Origin: Streptomyces coffeae
GTDB lineage: Bacteria > Actinomycetota > Actinomycetes > Streptomycetales > Streptomycetaceae
Assembly (NCBI RefSeq): GCF_016741875.1
Contig: NZ_JAERRF010000001.1
Location: 1 to 64,000 of the forward strand
Direction of reading: 5' to 3'
Length of the DNA stretch: 64,000 bases
Part shown: positions 26,264-35,438 of the stretch, piece after piece
Layout: each line of letters starts with the position of its first letter
How positions within the stretch are numbered: position 1 is the first letter of the stretch
Made by a program: the position numbers and the translations under genes
Notes under the pieces: model-generated
The model's input: only the letters and a program-made list of their open reading frames with translations
Database searches by the model: none
What the model was told of the DNA's origin: nothing

Positions 26264-27541
26264 TTACCCCAGCACCACCGGCAGTTCGTCCACGCCGTAC
26301 ACGATGGACAGCTTCCGGAACGAGAGCTGCTCCGCCGGGCCCGCCAGCCGCATATGCGGGAAGCGCCGCACCAACGCGGGGTAGGCCGCCCGGAGTTCCA
26401 TACGGGCCAGTTCGGCGCCTATGCAGCGGTGGATGCCGTGGCCGAAGGCCAGGTGGGACGAGGACTGCCGGTGCGGATCGACGCGCTCCATGTCCGGGCC
26501 CAGCTTCTCGTCGCGGTTGGCCCCGCTGAGCGAGCACAGCACGAGATCGCCTGTGGATATCTTCGTGCCCCCGATCTCCATGTCCTCGCGGGCGAAGCGC
26601 GGGAACGCCACCTGCACCACGGTGAGATAGCGCAGCAGCTCCTCCACGAACGGGTCGACCACCTCGTCCCGGTCGCGCATCGCGGCGAACTGGTCGGGCG
26701 CCTGGAGCAGGACGAGCGTGCCGAGGGCCAGCATGCTCGCGGTGGTCTCGAGACCGCCGGTCAGCACCCCGTCCGCCAGGCCCGCGAGCTCCTGGTCGTC
26801 GAGATCGTCCCCGTGCTCCTTCACCAGCATGCCGAGCAGTCCGTCGCCCGGTGTCTCGCGCTGCTTGCGGACGATGCCGTGCAGATACGCGAGCTGGTCG
26901 GACATCGCGCCGAAGGAGGCGTTCGCCCCGCCGAAGAGGTCGAAGCGGGCCGTGCTGTGCCGCTGGAAGTCCTCCCGGTCCTCGTACGGAACGCCCAGCA
27001 ACTCGCAGATGACCAGGGCCGGGATGGGGAGCGCGAACGCCTCCACCAGATCGACCGGCCCCTCCGCCGCGGCCATCGCGTCGAGGCGCTCCTCCACGAT
27101 CGCGTGGATGCGTGGGGTGAGCCTGCTGAGCCGCCGCATGGTGAATTCGGGCGTCAGCAGGCGGCGCAGTCTCGTGTGCACGGGTGGATCGCTGAAGCCG
27201 AGGCCGCCCGGATTCTGCTGCGCGGCGACCCCGATGTTCCGCTCCGCGAGATTGGTGAAATCGGAACTGAAGCCCTTCGCTTTCCCCAGCACGGCCTTGG
27301 ACTCGTCATATCCGGTGACAAGCCAGGCATTTATCCCAAAGGGGAGCGGGAGCTTGCTGATGGGCTCCTTCGCCCTGGTTCGGGACAGATCGGCAACGGG
27401 GTCGAGTCCCTCACGCCTCAGAGGTGCCAGGGTGGCGTCCGGGAGAAACGACATCTTGGACAGGTCGAAGCCGTTTCTGTGAATCCTCGAAAAATACTTG
27501 CGGCCCAGCCAGGTGACGATGTTTGAGCGGAGATTCGACAT
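26264..27541 (-). CDS. cytochrome P450
   Basis: 425 residues. The I-helix motif is GGLETTASML, the K-helix ExxR is EELLR, and the heme loop is FGHGIHRCIG with the cysteine ligand at about residue 374. The layout is that of bacterial class I P450s, soluble and needing ferredoxin and reductase partners, which are not adjacent. The substrate is unknown. The ATG at 27541 begins SNLRSNIVTWLGRKY; a GGAGG lies 17 bases upstream, too far for a typical site, so the start is tentative. It diverges from a VOC protein across 269 bp that holds no gene. Confidence 0.92.
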   Translation of the reverse strand: MSNLRSNIVTWLGRKYFSRIHRNGFDLSKMSFLPDATLAPLRREGLDPVADLSRTRAKEPISKLPLPFGINAWLVTGYDESKAVLGKAKGFSSDFTNLAERNIGVAAQQNPGGLGFSDPPVHTRLRRLLTPEFTMRRLSRLTPRIHAIVEERLDAMAAAEGPVDLVEAFALPIPALVICELLGVPYEDREDFQRHSTARFDLFGGANASFGAMSDQLAYLHGIVRKQRETPGDGLLGMLVKEHGDDLDDQELAGLADGVLTGGLETTASMLALGTLVLLQAPDQFAAMRDRDEVVDPFVEELLRYLTVVQVAFPRFAREDMEIGGTKISTGDLVLCSLSGANRDEKLGPDMERVDPHRQSSSHLAFGHGIHRCIGAELARMELRAAYPALVRRFPHMRLAGPAEQLSFRKLSIVYGVDELPVVLG

Positions 27542-27810
27542 GGCGCAATACTGCACTGCCTCCGCAGGGCGACCGTCCACAGGCGCCAAGCCCGCATCGG
27601 TGTGATACGCCACAAAGCCCTCGTCCGCCCTTCCACCCGTCGGTCCGGCGGCGCGGCCCTCGGCCCGGAGGGTCGCGGTGGCGGGGTCCGGCGATCCGGA
27701 GGAAAGTGGAGATACCGGGCGTGATGCCCGTGCGGTGAGGGCTGCGCGCCGCACGGCGAGCGCGGCGCGGCGAGCACGGCGGAGTGGGAAGCGGAGTGAG
27801 GTGAGCGGTC

Positions 27811-28608
27811 TTGCGGGAGAGATTCCGCGCTGTCCAGGGGGCGCCGTGCTGGGTCAGTCTCATGGCAGCGGATCTGGACCGCGCGCACGCCTTCTACGGT
27901 GACCTCTTCGGCTGGGGCTTCCGGCCCACCCGACAGGGCCACGGCCGCTACACCATCGCGTACACCGAGGGCGGCGTACCGACCGTCGGCATCGGGGCGT
28001 CGTCGCCGTCGGCGGGGATGACACTCCCGGTCACCTGGACCACGTACTTCGCCGCGGACAGCGCGGACGAGGTGGCCCAGCGCGCCCAGGAGCGCGGGGG
28101 CACGGTCGCGGTCGGGCCGCTGGAGTTCGGCAGCGGCCGAGTGGCCTGGGCGGCCGATCCGGAGGGCGCGGTCTTCGGCATCTGGGAGGGTGATCTCACC
28201 TCCGCCTGGTGGGGCGAGCGTCGGCCGGGCGCGCCCGTATGGCTGGAACTGCGCACCCGTGACGCGTTCGACGCTGCGCTCTTCTACGGCCAGGTCTTCG
28301 GCTGGGACGCGCAGGAGCGGGAGCGGCTCGACGTGCGGTTCGAGCACGACCGGGTGGTGCTGCACATCGACGGCAAAGCGGTGGCGGGGCTGCGCGGTGG
28401 CGCCCTGGAGGCCGCGCCCGACCCGAATGTCCGGCCCCGCTGGCATGTCTACTTCCAGGTGGTGGACGTCGATTTCGTGGCCGCCCGAACCGTGGAACTC
28501 GGGGGCAGCATGATTTCCCCGCCGGCCGACACCCCCTATGGGCGGATCGCGGCGCTCCGGGATCCGGAGGGCGGAATCTTCAGCGTGGCGGCGCTCCCGC
28601 GGACCTGA
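27811..28608 (+). CDS. tandem VOC-domain protein (glyoxalase/bleomycin-resistance family)
   Basis: 265 residues with two vicinal-oxygen-chelate modules: CWVSLMAADLDRAHAFYGDL for the first and LELRTRDAFDAALFYGQV for the second, each ending in a DPEGAVFGIWE- or DPEGGIFSVA-type strand. The fold serves glyoxalases, dioxygenases and drug-binding resistance proteins. A TTG at 27811 is used because GAGGTGAGC lies eight bases upstream. It is divergent from the P450; the ABC exporter converges on it. Confidence 0.85.
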   Translation: MRERFRAVQGAPCWVSLMAADLDRAHAFYGDLFGWGFRPTRQGHGRYTIAYTEGGVPTVGIGASSPSAGMTLPVTWTTYFAADSADEVAQRAQERGGTVAVGPLEFGSGRVAWAADPEGAVFGIWEGDLTSAWWGERRPGAPVWLELRTRDAFDAALFYGQVFGWDAQERERLDVRFEHDRVVLHIDGKAVAGLRGGALEAAPDPNVRPRWHVYFQVVDVDFVAARTVELGGSMISPPADTPYGRIAALRDPEGGIFSVAALPRT

Positions 28609-28657
28609 CCCGGTGTCCGTCCGTGACCCGGTGTCCGTCCGGGCGGGGGCATCGCGT

Positions 28658-29557
28658 TCACGAGAGCACCCGGCGGCGGAAATTCCGGAGGCCGAACCCG
28701 AGAAAGGCCACACAGAACCCCACCAGCACCGGATAAACAACGTAGAGCGGCATATGCGAAGCATGGGTGAGTCCCGCCCGCATGCCCTCGGTGATATAGA
28801 TCAGCGGATTGACGAGCACCAGGATCTGAAGCCAGTGGAATCCGCCGAGATGGACGAGGGACAGCTTGGTCCACTGGTAGTACGTGCCCCCGAGGAACAC
28901 CAGCGGCAGCACGATGAAGCCGAACATGACGCCGATGTTCTGCGGCTCGAACGAGGTGCCGAGCAGCAGCCCCAGCGACGTCATGGCGATACAGGCCAGC
29001 GGGATCAGGGTGATCACGACCCACCAGTGGACCTCCAGATCGGCGCGCACCCCGGGGGCGTGCACCACTGCCGCGATCGGAAAGACGAGAATCGCCGAGA
29101 TCAGCCCTTGGGTCGCTCCCGAGAGCACCCGTGCGACCGCCACCAGCCAGATCGGGCAGGGCGCCTGTACCCGGTCCTCGATTTCCCGGGTGAAGCCGAA
29201 TTCCTGCGACATCTGGATTGCCACCGACTGAATCCCCTGGAACATGATCGCGATCGAGACCACCCCCGGCACCAGAACGGTCGCGAACGCGGATTCCCCG
29301 GCCTCGCCGCCGCCCGATCCAATGCCCTGTCCGATGGTGGGGAAGACATAGAGGAAGACGAAGACGAGGAGGAAGGGCTGCATCAGCGTGCGGCCCACGA
29401 ATTCGCCGAAGTTCTTCATCAGAACGGTCAGATCCCGCCGGATGAGCGCGGCCAGGGCGGAACGGCTGGCCGCCGCCGCGGACCGGGCGGGACGTACGGT
29501 GATGCGGCCCTCCGGGGGACCGGGAGTGGGGCGGGGGCGGCCGCTCGCCGCGGTCAT
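28658..29557 (-). CDS. ABC-2 type exporter permease (DrrB-like)
   Basis: 299 residues with six hydrophobic spans after a basic N-terminal tail; includes the ABC-2 region around FLGGTYYQWTKL and the MEGMRAG-like ITEGMRAG before the last span. It pairs with the ATPase encoded just upstream: its ATG overlaps the ATPase stop by 4 bp. Such DrrAB-type pumps export antibiotics or lipids. Confidence 0.9.
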   Translation of the reverse strand: MTAASGRPRPTPGPPEGRITVRPARSAAAASRSALAALIRRDLTVLMKNFGEFVGRTLMQPFLLVFVFLYVFPTIGQGIGSGGGEAGESAFATVLVPGVVSIAIMFQGIQSVAIQMSQEFGFTREIEDRVQAPCPIWLVAVARVLSGATQGLISAILVFPIAAVVHAPGVRADLEVHWWVVITLIPLACIAMTSLGLLLGTSFEPQNIGVMFGFIVLPLVFLGGTYYQWTKLSLVHLGGFHWLQILVLVNPLIYITEGMRAGLTHASHMPLYVVYPVLVGFCVAFLGFGLRNFRRRVLS

Positions 29558-30531
29558 TCGTCCCTCAGCTCCTTCCCGGTCAGGGAGATGAACACGGTCT
29601 CCAGCGTGGCCGCGCTGACGGACAGGTCGATCAGCCGGAAGCCGCCGTTCTCCGCCGCGTTGACGATCCGGGGCAGCAGCCGTTCATTGCCCTTGACCTG
29701 GAGTTCGACCCCGCCCTTGATCGGCCGGACCCGGACCACCTCGGCGATCTCACGGGTCAGCAACTCGCCGAGCGCATCCGCGTCACCGCGCGCCAGCACG
29801 GTGACGACGGTGTCGGCGTCCACGCTCTGTTTGAGGGCCGCGGGGGTGTCCAGGGCGAGGATCCGGCCGTGATCGATGATGGCCACCCGGTCACAGAGCT
29901 GATCGGCTTCGTCCATGTTGTGCGTGGTCAGCAGGATCGTCTGACCGTCGGCGATCAGCCGGTCCAGAATTTCCCACAGGGCGATGCGGCTCTGTGGATC
30001 GAGACCGGCGCTCGGCTCGTCGAGGAACAGCACGGCCGGGCGGTGGAAGATCGCACGGGCCACCATCAGCCGCTGAGCCATCCCGCCGGACAGCGCGTAC
30101 ACCGAGGACGACGCCCACTTCGAGAGCCGGAACTCCTCCAGCAGCCCGTCGGCCACCTGGCGTGACCGCTTGCCGGACATCCCGAACAGCAGCCCGTGGA
30201 AGTAGAGGTTCTCCCAGACGGTGAGCGAACGGTCCAGGGTGTTCTGCTGGGTGACGACCGCGATGACCTGCTTGGCCAGCGCGGGATGGGCGATCACATC
30301 GATATCGCCGATGTACGCCGAACCGGCCGTGGGGACAACACGGGTGGTGAGCATCCCGACCGTGGTGGTCTTGCCCGCTCCATTGGGGCCGAGCAGCCCG
30401 AAGATCTCGCCGTGGTAGACCTCCAGATCCAGCCGGTCCACGGCGGCGAAGTCCGTATGGGGATAGATCTTGGTCAGCCCGGCGGTGTGGATGACCGTCT
30501 CGGGGCGACGCGTGTTCTCGATCGTCGCCAT
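29554..30531 (-). CDS. ABC transporter ATP-binding protein (DrrA-like)
   Basis: 325 residues. Walker A GPNGAGKTTTVGML, signature YALSGGMAQRLMVARA, Walker B AVLFLDEPSAGLDP and the H-loop LLTTHNMDEAD are complete. The C-terminal DUF4162-like domain is typical of drug-export ATPases. The ATG at 30531 has GGGGAGCACC before it and is preferred over the ATG at 30543. It is the first gene of a two-gene operon. Confidence 0.93.
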   Translation of the reverse strand: MATIENTRRPETVIHTAGLTKIYPHTDFAAVDRLDLEVYHGEIFGLLGPNGAGKTTTVGMLTTRVVPTAGSAYIGDIDVIAHPALAKQVIAVVTQQNTLDRSLTVWENLYFHGLLFGMSGKRSRQVADGLLEEFRLSKWASSSVYALSGGMAQRLMVARAIFHRPAVLFLDEPSAGLDPQSRIALWEILDRLIADGQTILLTTHNMDEADQLCDRVAIIDHGRILALDTPAALKQSVDADTVVTVLARGDADALGELLTREIAEVVRVRPIKGGVELQVKGNERLLPRIVNAAENGGFRLIDLSVSAATLETVFISLTGKELRDE

Positions 30532-30800
30532 GGTGCTCCCCATGGGCCCGAGGGAAGAAAGCGGACTCTCCGGGAGTACCCGGACGCCGCCTGCTCACGC
30601 GCCGAGGTGGCCCGTGCTCCCGGGGCGCGGCGCGGGAAAGGAGCGCTGACTACGGAGCGCAGAAATCGGTCACAAACGGTCATGGTCTCGACGCCGCAGA
30701 TTGCTGCCGCCTACGATCGGAAGTACGGCATCGCGTGTCGGTCACCGGCCGGGTGAGACATGGAGGTGCCCGTGAGACTGCCTTACGGAGGCATTCCACC

Positions 30801-31187
30801 GTGTCAGTCGAGCTGAACCACACGATCATCCACGCCCGCGACAAGCGGGAATCCGCCGAATTCCTGGCGAACATCCTGGATCTTGAGGTCGGGGCCGAAT
30901 GGGGCCCGTTCATCCCGGTGCAGACCAGTAACAGCGTCACCCTGGACTTCGCCACCATTCCCGCCGAGTCCATCGCCATGCAGCACTATGCGTTCCTCAT
31001 CTCCGACGAGGAGTTCGACGCGGCATTCGCGCGAATCCAGGACCGGGGCATCACCTATTACGCTGATCCGCACCGGAAGGAACCGGGTGAGATCAACCAC
31101 TATCACGGCGGGCGCGGGCTGTACTTCCTGGACCCGTCCGGTCATGCGATGGAAATCCTCACCCGGCCGTACGGCAACGAGGAGTAG
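30801..31187 (+). CDS. VOC family protein
   Basis: 128 residues, a single VOC module: VELNHTIIHARDKRESAEFL at the N-terminus, a metal-site-like NHYHGGRGLYFLDPSGHAME at the C-terminus. Resembles dioxygenase/glyoxalase-type proteins. The GTG at 30801 has GGAGG nine bases upstream, clearly better than the start 66 bases earlier. It diverges from the ABC exporter across about 270 bp and may share its physiology. Confidence 0.85.
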   Translation: MSVELNHTIIHARDKRESAEFLANILDLEVGAEWGPFIPVQTSNSVTLDFATIPAESIAMQHYAFLISDEEFDAAFARIQDRGITYYADPHRKEPGEINHYHGGRGLYFLDPSGHAMEILTRPYGNEE

Positions 31188-31217
31188 GAGGGAGATCCAG
31201 TCGGGCTTCCGGTCGAC

Positions 31218-31655
31218 CTAGTCGGTCTTCCGGTCGGCTGGATCATCGGTCTCGTCGGCCGCTCGCCGCTCCCGCCATTCCCTGACGACCTCATCGATGT
31301 CGATGGGCGCCAGATTGAGCGGTGGGCCCGGCGGCGGTCGGCGGATCGCCTCACGGATCTTGTCGTTGACCTCCGAGAGCAACTCCCGCAGCGCGCGCTC
31401 CGACGGCGCCTCGGTGGCCGCCGCGAGTGCGTCCTCCGCCTCCTTGCGCAGCACGAGCGTCGGCGGCAGGAAGGAGAGATTCTCCCGGTTCATCTTCTCC
31501 TTTACCCACCACAACTCGTCATAGGGGCGGTTGAGGTGGGGGAGGGGCTTTCCGAATCCCGGCAGATCGGTGAAGTCACCGCGCTCCTCCGCCTCGCGGA
31601 TCTGCCGGTCCGCCCATGTCTCGAAGCTGATGCCTGGTGGCTTGCGCTCGGTCAT
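31218..31655 (-). CDS. DUF1992 (DnaJ homologue subfamily C28-like) protein
   Basis: 145 residues. Contains the family core ISFETWADRQIREAEERGDF then DLPGFGKPL. These soluble proteins are widespread and uncharacterised. The ATG at 31655 has only a weak ribosome site. The tail is acidic and Pro-rich. Confidence 0.85.
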   Translation of the reverse strand: MTERKPPGISFETWADRQIREAEERGDFTDLPGFGKPLPHLNRPYDELWWVKEKMNRENLSFLPPTLVLRKEAEDALAAATEAPSERALRELLSEVNDKIREAIRRPPPGPPLNLAPIDIDEVVREWRERRAADETDDPADRKTD

Positions 31656-31761
31656 ATCCGCAATTGTCCCTCGCACGCCCCGGAATGCGCTACAGCCCCT
31701 TTCGGCCCAGCCGCATGTGTACCGCGCTGAGCGCGGCGTCGAAAACGCCGGAATTCATGGG

Positions 31762-32202
31762 CTACCTGGGCTGCGTGGGCTCCATGGTGGCGAGCGACAC
31801 CTCGGTGGACTTGATCAGGGCGGTGACACGGGTGCCCTCGGCGAGTTCGAGGTCTTGCACCGCCTCCTGGGTGATGGCGGCGGTGAGCTCCCCGCCTCCC
31901 TCGAGCGTGATGACAACGGTGGCCATGGCCGCCCCGAGCGCGAGGCGGTCGACCGTGCCCGGAAGCCGGTTGCGGATGCTCAGCCCCGAGACCTCGCCGG
32001 TGGCCAACGCGACCTCGGTGGCCTTGGCCAACGCCGTCACCGGGGACCCCTCCACGATGCCGAGTTCCTCGACGGCGCCCAGGGTCACCGCGGCCGTCAC
32101 GATCTGGCCACCGGCCAGTCGGCTCTGGACCGTGGCCATGGCCTCCCCCGGGGTCACGGCGATGACGGTGGCGGGGAGTTGATTGCGGATGCTGAGGCTC
32201 AT
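31762..32202 (-). CDS. tandem TOBE (Mop-like) molybdate-binding protein
   Basis: 146 residues made of two TOBE/Mop modules, each starting LSIRN (LSIRNQLPATVIAV at residue 2 and LSIRNRLPGTVDRL at about 74) and each containing an EVALAT- or EVSLAT-type end. Di-Mop proteins bind molybdate or tungstate in the cytoplasm. No molybdate transporter genes lie nearby. No clear ribosome site. Confidence 0.85.
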   Translation of the reverse strand: MSLSIRNQLPATVIAVTPGEAMATVQSRLAGGQIVTAAVTLGAVEELGIVEGSPVTALAKATEVALATGEVSGLSIRNRLPGTVDRLALGAAMATVVITLEGGGELTAAITQEAVQDLELAEGTRVTALIKSTEVSLATMEPTQPR

Positions 32203-32434
32203 GGGTGCACCACTCCGGAAGCGGAGTCGAAGGCCGGGAGAGCCTTGGGGGCGATCTCCGCTGACGCCCCCACCCTAGACATCGCGCCCCGTATGCGACG
32301 GGAGGCGCTCGCGGCGGCAGGCGGCCGGGTCGCGGCGCAACCTCATCGGCCCGGTCCGTGCGCGGCGCTCCGGCAGCAGCCGGAACGGCTCGGTCCGACG
32401 GCGAGCGCCGTTCAGTTCAACGGCGAGGTGCCGT

Positions 32435-32857
32435 TCAGTCCGACGGCCAGGTGCCGTGCCCGGGCGGCGTGATCCGCCGGTACCCGGCACGGGCGTTGAC
32501 GATCCGCGCGAGGGCGGTCCCGGCGACGGCCGCGGCGAGCAGGCAGGCGAGCCATCCGGTGTCACGCCCCTGCGCCCAGGTGAGCTCCCCCGACGGCGGG
32601 ATGGCGAAGGCGTTGAGGAACAGCCAGCACAGGGCCGCCGTGCCCGGGGCCGCCACAAGACGCGCACACAGCCCCAGCAGCGCGGCCAGCAAGGACAGCG
32701 CGATCAGGGCGAAGCCCGGGCGGCCGTGGCCACCGAGGAAGTTGACGACCGCCACCAGCAGCAGCGCGCCGACAAACGCGGCGACCCAGATCACCGGGGT
32801 GGCGACGGGCTCGGGGACGGGCCGTACACCGGAGCTGAGCTGCCTCCACTCGATCAT
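32435..32857 (-). CDS. small membrane protein, DUF4118-like
   Basis: 140 residues with three or four hydrophobic spans; the segment AAPGTAALCWLFLNAFAIPP followed by GELTW resembles the DUF4118 membrane module of KdpD-like sensors, here without kinase parts. The ATG at 32857 is preceded by AGGAGGACGGTGACC. It diverges from the KhtT/KhtU pair. Function unknown. Confidence 0.65.
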   Translation of the reverse strand: MIEWRQLSSGVRPVPEPVATPVIWVAAFVGALLLVAVVNFLGGHGRPGFALIALSLLAALLGLCARLVAAPGTAALCWLFLNAFAIPPSGELTWAQGRDTGWLACLLAAAVAGTALARIVNARAGYRRITPPGHGTWPSD

Positions 32858-33161
32858 GGTCACCGTCCTCCTCATGGCTCGCGGCCTCATCGTCGCCGCC
32901 GGCCCGCACCCGTCGATCGGCCACTCTCGACAGCCAACCACTCCCGAGGCCCCGCCGCGCCCGAAACCCGTGCACTCCCGTGGCCCGACCGCTCCCCGGT
33001 GGCCACGGGACGCCGCGGGCCCCGGTCGATTCCACGGGTCCACGGGGCGGGAACCGTCCCGGCGGCCCTGGCCGACTGCCTGCCATTACCCATTCTTTAC
33101 CATTCATCAGGATGGCAGAAGTGGCTGGGCGCGAAAGGCGCGGCAAGGAGGAGGATCAACT

Positions 33162-33647
33162 GTGGGCGCTCCGCGGATGAGCAGTACGCCGTTGCCGGGG
33201 ATCGGTGTGCGCTACGACCTGACCACGCGCGAGCGACGCCGTCTGTCCGTGATCGCGCATCGCGACGGCGGACGCACGCTCAGCGCGTACCGGAAGGAGG
33301 ACCCGGACGCCTGCGCTCTCTCCACACGGCTGACGGCCGAAGAAGCGGAAGCACTCGTCGATGCCCTGATGCCGTCCCACCACACTCCGAACCTCCTCTC
33401 CACCACCGAACTGGGCCTGGTGGCCGAGCGGATCGAGCTGGCCTCGGCCTCGTACTGGAACGGGCGGGTGCTCGGCGAGACCCGGATGCGGACGGAGACC
33501 GGCGCCTCGATCGTGGCGGTGCTGCGCCGCTCCGGCGCGATCCCGTCCCCCGCGCCCGACTTCCGGCTGGCCGGTGGGGACATCCTGATCGTGATCGGCA
33601 CCCGCGAAGGTGTGGACACCGCCGCGGCGATACTCGGGCGGGAGTGA
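33162..33647 (+). CDS. TrkA-C domain regulatory subunit of K+/H+ antiporter (KhtT-like)
   Basis: 161 residues. The C-terminal 75 residues form an RCK-C (TrkA-C) domain (SYWNGRVLGETRMRTETGAS, DILIVIGTREGVDT). In the KhtTU system this peripheral subunit gates the antiporter and binds nucleotide ligands. The GTG at 33162 has a strong AAGGAGGAGG upstream; ATG 33177 is an alternative. Three bases separate it from the antiporter gene. Confidence 0.85.
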   Translation: MGAPRMSSTPLPGIGVRYDLTTRERRRLSVIAHRDGGRTLSAYRKEDPDACALSTRLTAEEAEALVDALMPSHHTPNLLSTTELGLVAERIELASASYWNGRVLGETRMRTETGASIVAVLRRSGAIPSPAPDFRLAGGDILIVIGTREGVDTAAAILGRE

Positions 33648-33650
33648 GCC

Positions 33651-34943
33651 GTGCACTCTTCCGCCGTCTTCCTCATCGAGTTCGGTGCGGTGATCCTGGG
33701 CCTCGGGCTGCTGGGACGGCTGGCCGGACGGCTCCAGTTCTCCCCGATTCCGCTCTATCTGCTCGCCGGTCTGGCCTTCGGCAAGGGCGGACTGCTGCCG
33801 CTCGGCGCGAGCGAGGAGTTCGTCGCCATCGGCGCCGAGATCGGCGTCATCCTGCTCCTGCTGATGCTCGGCCTCGAGTACACCGCCAGTGATCTGGTCA
33901 GCAACCTCAAGACGCAGTACCCGGCCGGACTTGTCGACGCCGCGCTCAACGCGCTGCCCGGCGCCGTCATGGCCCTGCTGCTGGGGTGGGGGCCGGTGGC
34001 CGCGGTGGTGCTGGCCGGGGTCACCTGGATCTCCTCCTCGGGTGTGATCGCCAAGGTCCTCCGGGACCTGGGCCGGCTCGGCAACCGCGAAACCCCGGTG
34101 ATCCTGAGCATCCTGGTCCTCGAGGACCTGGCCATGGCCGTCTATCTGCCGATCGTCACCGCCCTGTTGGCCGGGGCGGGCCTGGCCGCGGGCAGTGCGA
34201 CCCTGGCCGTCGCCCTCGGCGTCGCCGGGCTGGTGCTCTTCCTGGCGGTCCGGTACGGCCGGGTCATCTCCCGCTTCGTCTCCAGTGACGACCCCGAGAA
34301 GCTGCTGCTGGTGGTGCTGGGCCTGACCCTGCTGGTGGCCGGAATCGCCCAGCAGCTCCAGGTGTCGGCGGCCGTGGGGGCGTTCCTCGTCGGTATCGCG
34401 CTGTCCGGGGAGGTGGCCGAGGGAGCGCACAATCTGCTCAGTCCGTTGCGGGATTTGTTCGCCGCGGTGTTCTTCGTCTTCTTCGGTCTGAACACCGACC
34501 CCGCCAGTATTCCGCCGGTGCTGCTGCCCGCGCTGCTGCTGGCTGTGGTCACCGCGGGTACGAAGATCGCCACCGGATACTGGGCGGCATGGCGCGCCGG
34601 GATCCCGTCCCGGGGCCGCTGGCGGGCCGGTGGCACGCTGGTCGCCCGCGGCGAGTTCTCCATCGTCATCGCCGGGCTCGCCGTCACCGCCGGGATCGAA
34701 CCCTCGCTCGGGCCGCTGGCCACGGCGTATGTGCTGATCCTGGTCGTGCTCGGCCCGCTCACCGCCCGTGGCACCGAACCCCTCGTCTCCCGGCTGACCG
34801 CCCGCCGCACGAAGCGGCGGGCGGAGCGGCCCGTACGGGCGGAACGGGCGGAACGGACCGAAGGCGACGGCGGTGCGGCACCCGCGGCGGAGGAGCCCCG
34901 GGAGACGGTGGCGGACGAGTACGACACGCTCGGCCGCTCATGA
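33651..34943 (+). CDS. cation:proton antiporter, CPA2 family (KhtU-like)
   Basis: 430 residues with 12 or 13 spans; conserved features include FSPIPLYLLAGLAFGKGG, GVTWISSSGVIAKVL and VLEDLAMAVYLP, plus VSAAVGAFLVGIALSG. It likely exchanges K+ (or Na+) for protons under control of the upstream TrkA-C protein. The C-terminal 50 residues are charged (many RAERTE units), cytoplasmic. GTG start immediately after the khtT-like stop. Confidence 0.9.
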   Translation: MHSSAVFLIEFGAVILGLGLLGRLAGRLQFSPIPLYLLAGLAFGKGGLLPLGASEEFVAIGAEIGVILLLLMLGLEYTASDLVSNLKTQYPAGLVDAALNALPGAVMALLLGWGPVAAVVLAGVTWISSSGVIAKVLRDLGRLGNRETPVILSILVLEDLAMAVYLPIVTALLAGAGLAAGSATLAVALGVAGLVLFLAVRYGRVISRFVSSDDPEKLLLVVLGLTLLVAGIAQQLQVSAAVGAFLVGIALSGEVAEGAHNLLSPLRDLFAAVFFVFFGLNTDPASIPPVLLPALLLAVVTAGTKIATGYWAAWRAGIPSRGRWRAGGTLVARGEFSIVIAGLAVTAGIEPSLGPLATAYVLILVVLGPLTARGTEPLVSRLTARRTKRRAERPVRAERAERTEGDGGAAPAAEEPRETVADEYDTLGRS

Positions 34944-35002
34944 GCGGAGGCCGGGCGCCCGGCCCGGAACGGAACGGGCGCCCGGCCGCGTACGATCGGC
35001 GG

Positions 35003-35419
35003 GTGCATCGTTCTCCTGCCGATCTGGTCCGCGTATTCCATCTGGCCTTCGGTCTCGACGCCCGGACGACGCCCACCGCGGTCTCGTCCGAACTGGCCGC
35101 GCAACGCCAGGACTTGCTGGCCGAAGAGGTCGCCGAAGTCGCCGAGGCGTCTGCCGAGGGCACCCTCGCCCATCTCGCCCATGAACTGGCCGACGTGGTC
35201 TATGTCGCGTACGGCACCGCGCTTGTCCATGGGATCGATCTCGACGCGGTGATCGCCGAGATTCACCGGGCCAATATGACCAAGCTGGGCCCCGACGGGC
35301 GTCCCACTCTCCGGGCCGACGGCAAGGTCCTCAAGGGGGACCACTACCAGGCGCCGGATGTACCTGCGGTACTGCACCGGCAGGGCTGGAGAGCCGCGGA
35401 CGACAAGAACCGGAAGTGA
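35003..35419 (+). CDS. MazG-like nucleotide pyrophosphohydrolase family protein
   Basis: 138 residues. The helical core has LLAEEVAEVAEA and LAHELADVVYVAYG, the EExxE...ExxD metal-binding pattern of all-alpha NTP pyrophosphatases. The GTG at 35003 (VHRSPADLVRVFHLAFG) is chosen because TACGAT at 34991-34996 is a -10 hexamer at leaderless distance. An ATG at 34940 in an ATGA overlap with the antiporter stop is an alternative that would add 21 low-complexity residues. Confidence 0.8.
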   Translation: MHRSPADLVRVFHLAFGLDARTTPTAVSSELAAQRQDLLAEEVAEVAEASAEGTLAHLAHELADVVYVAYGTALVHGIDLDAVIAEIHRANMTKLGPDGRPTLRADGKVLKGDHYQAPDVPAVLHRQGWRAADDKNRK

Positions 35420-35438
35420 CGGGGGCGGGGCGCGGGGC

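Noticed and set aside
28736..29872. Plus-strand open frames opposite the ABC exporter genes
   Set aside because: Composition typical of antisense frames; the minus strand carries complete ABC motifs.
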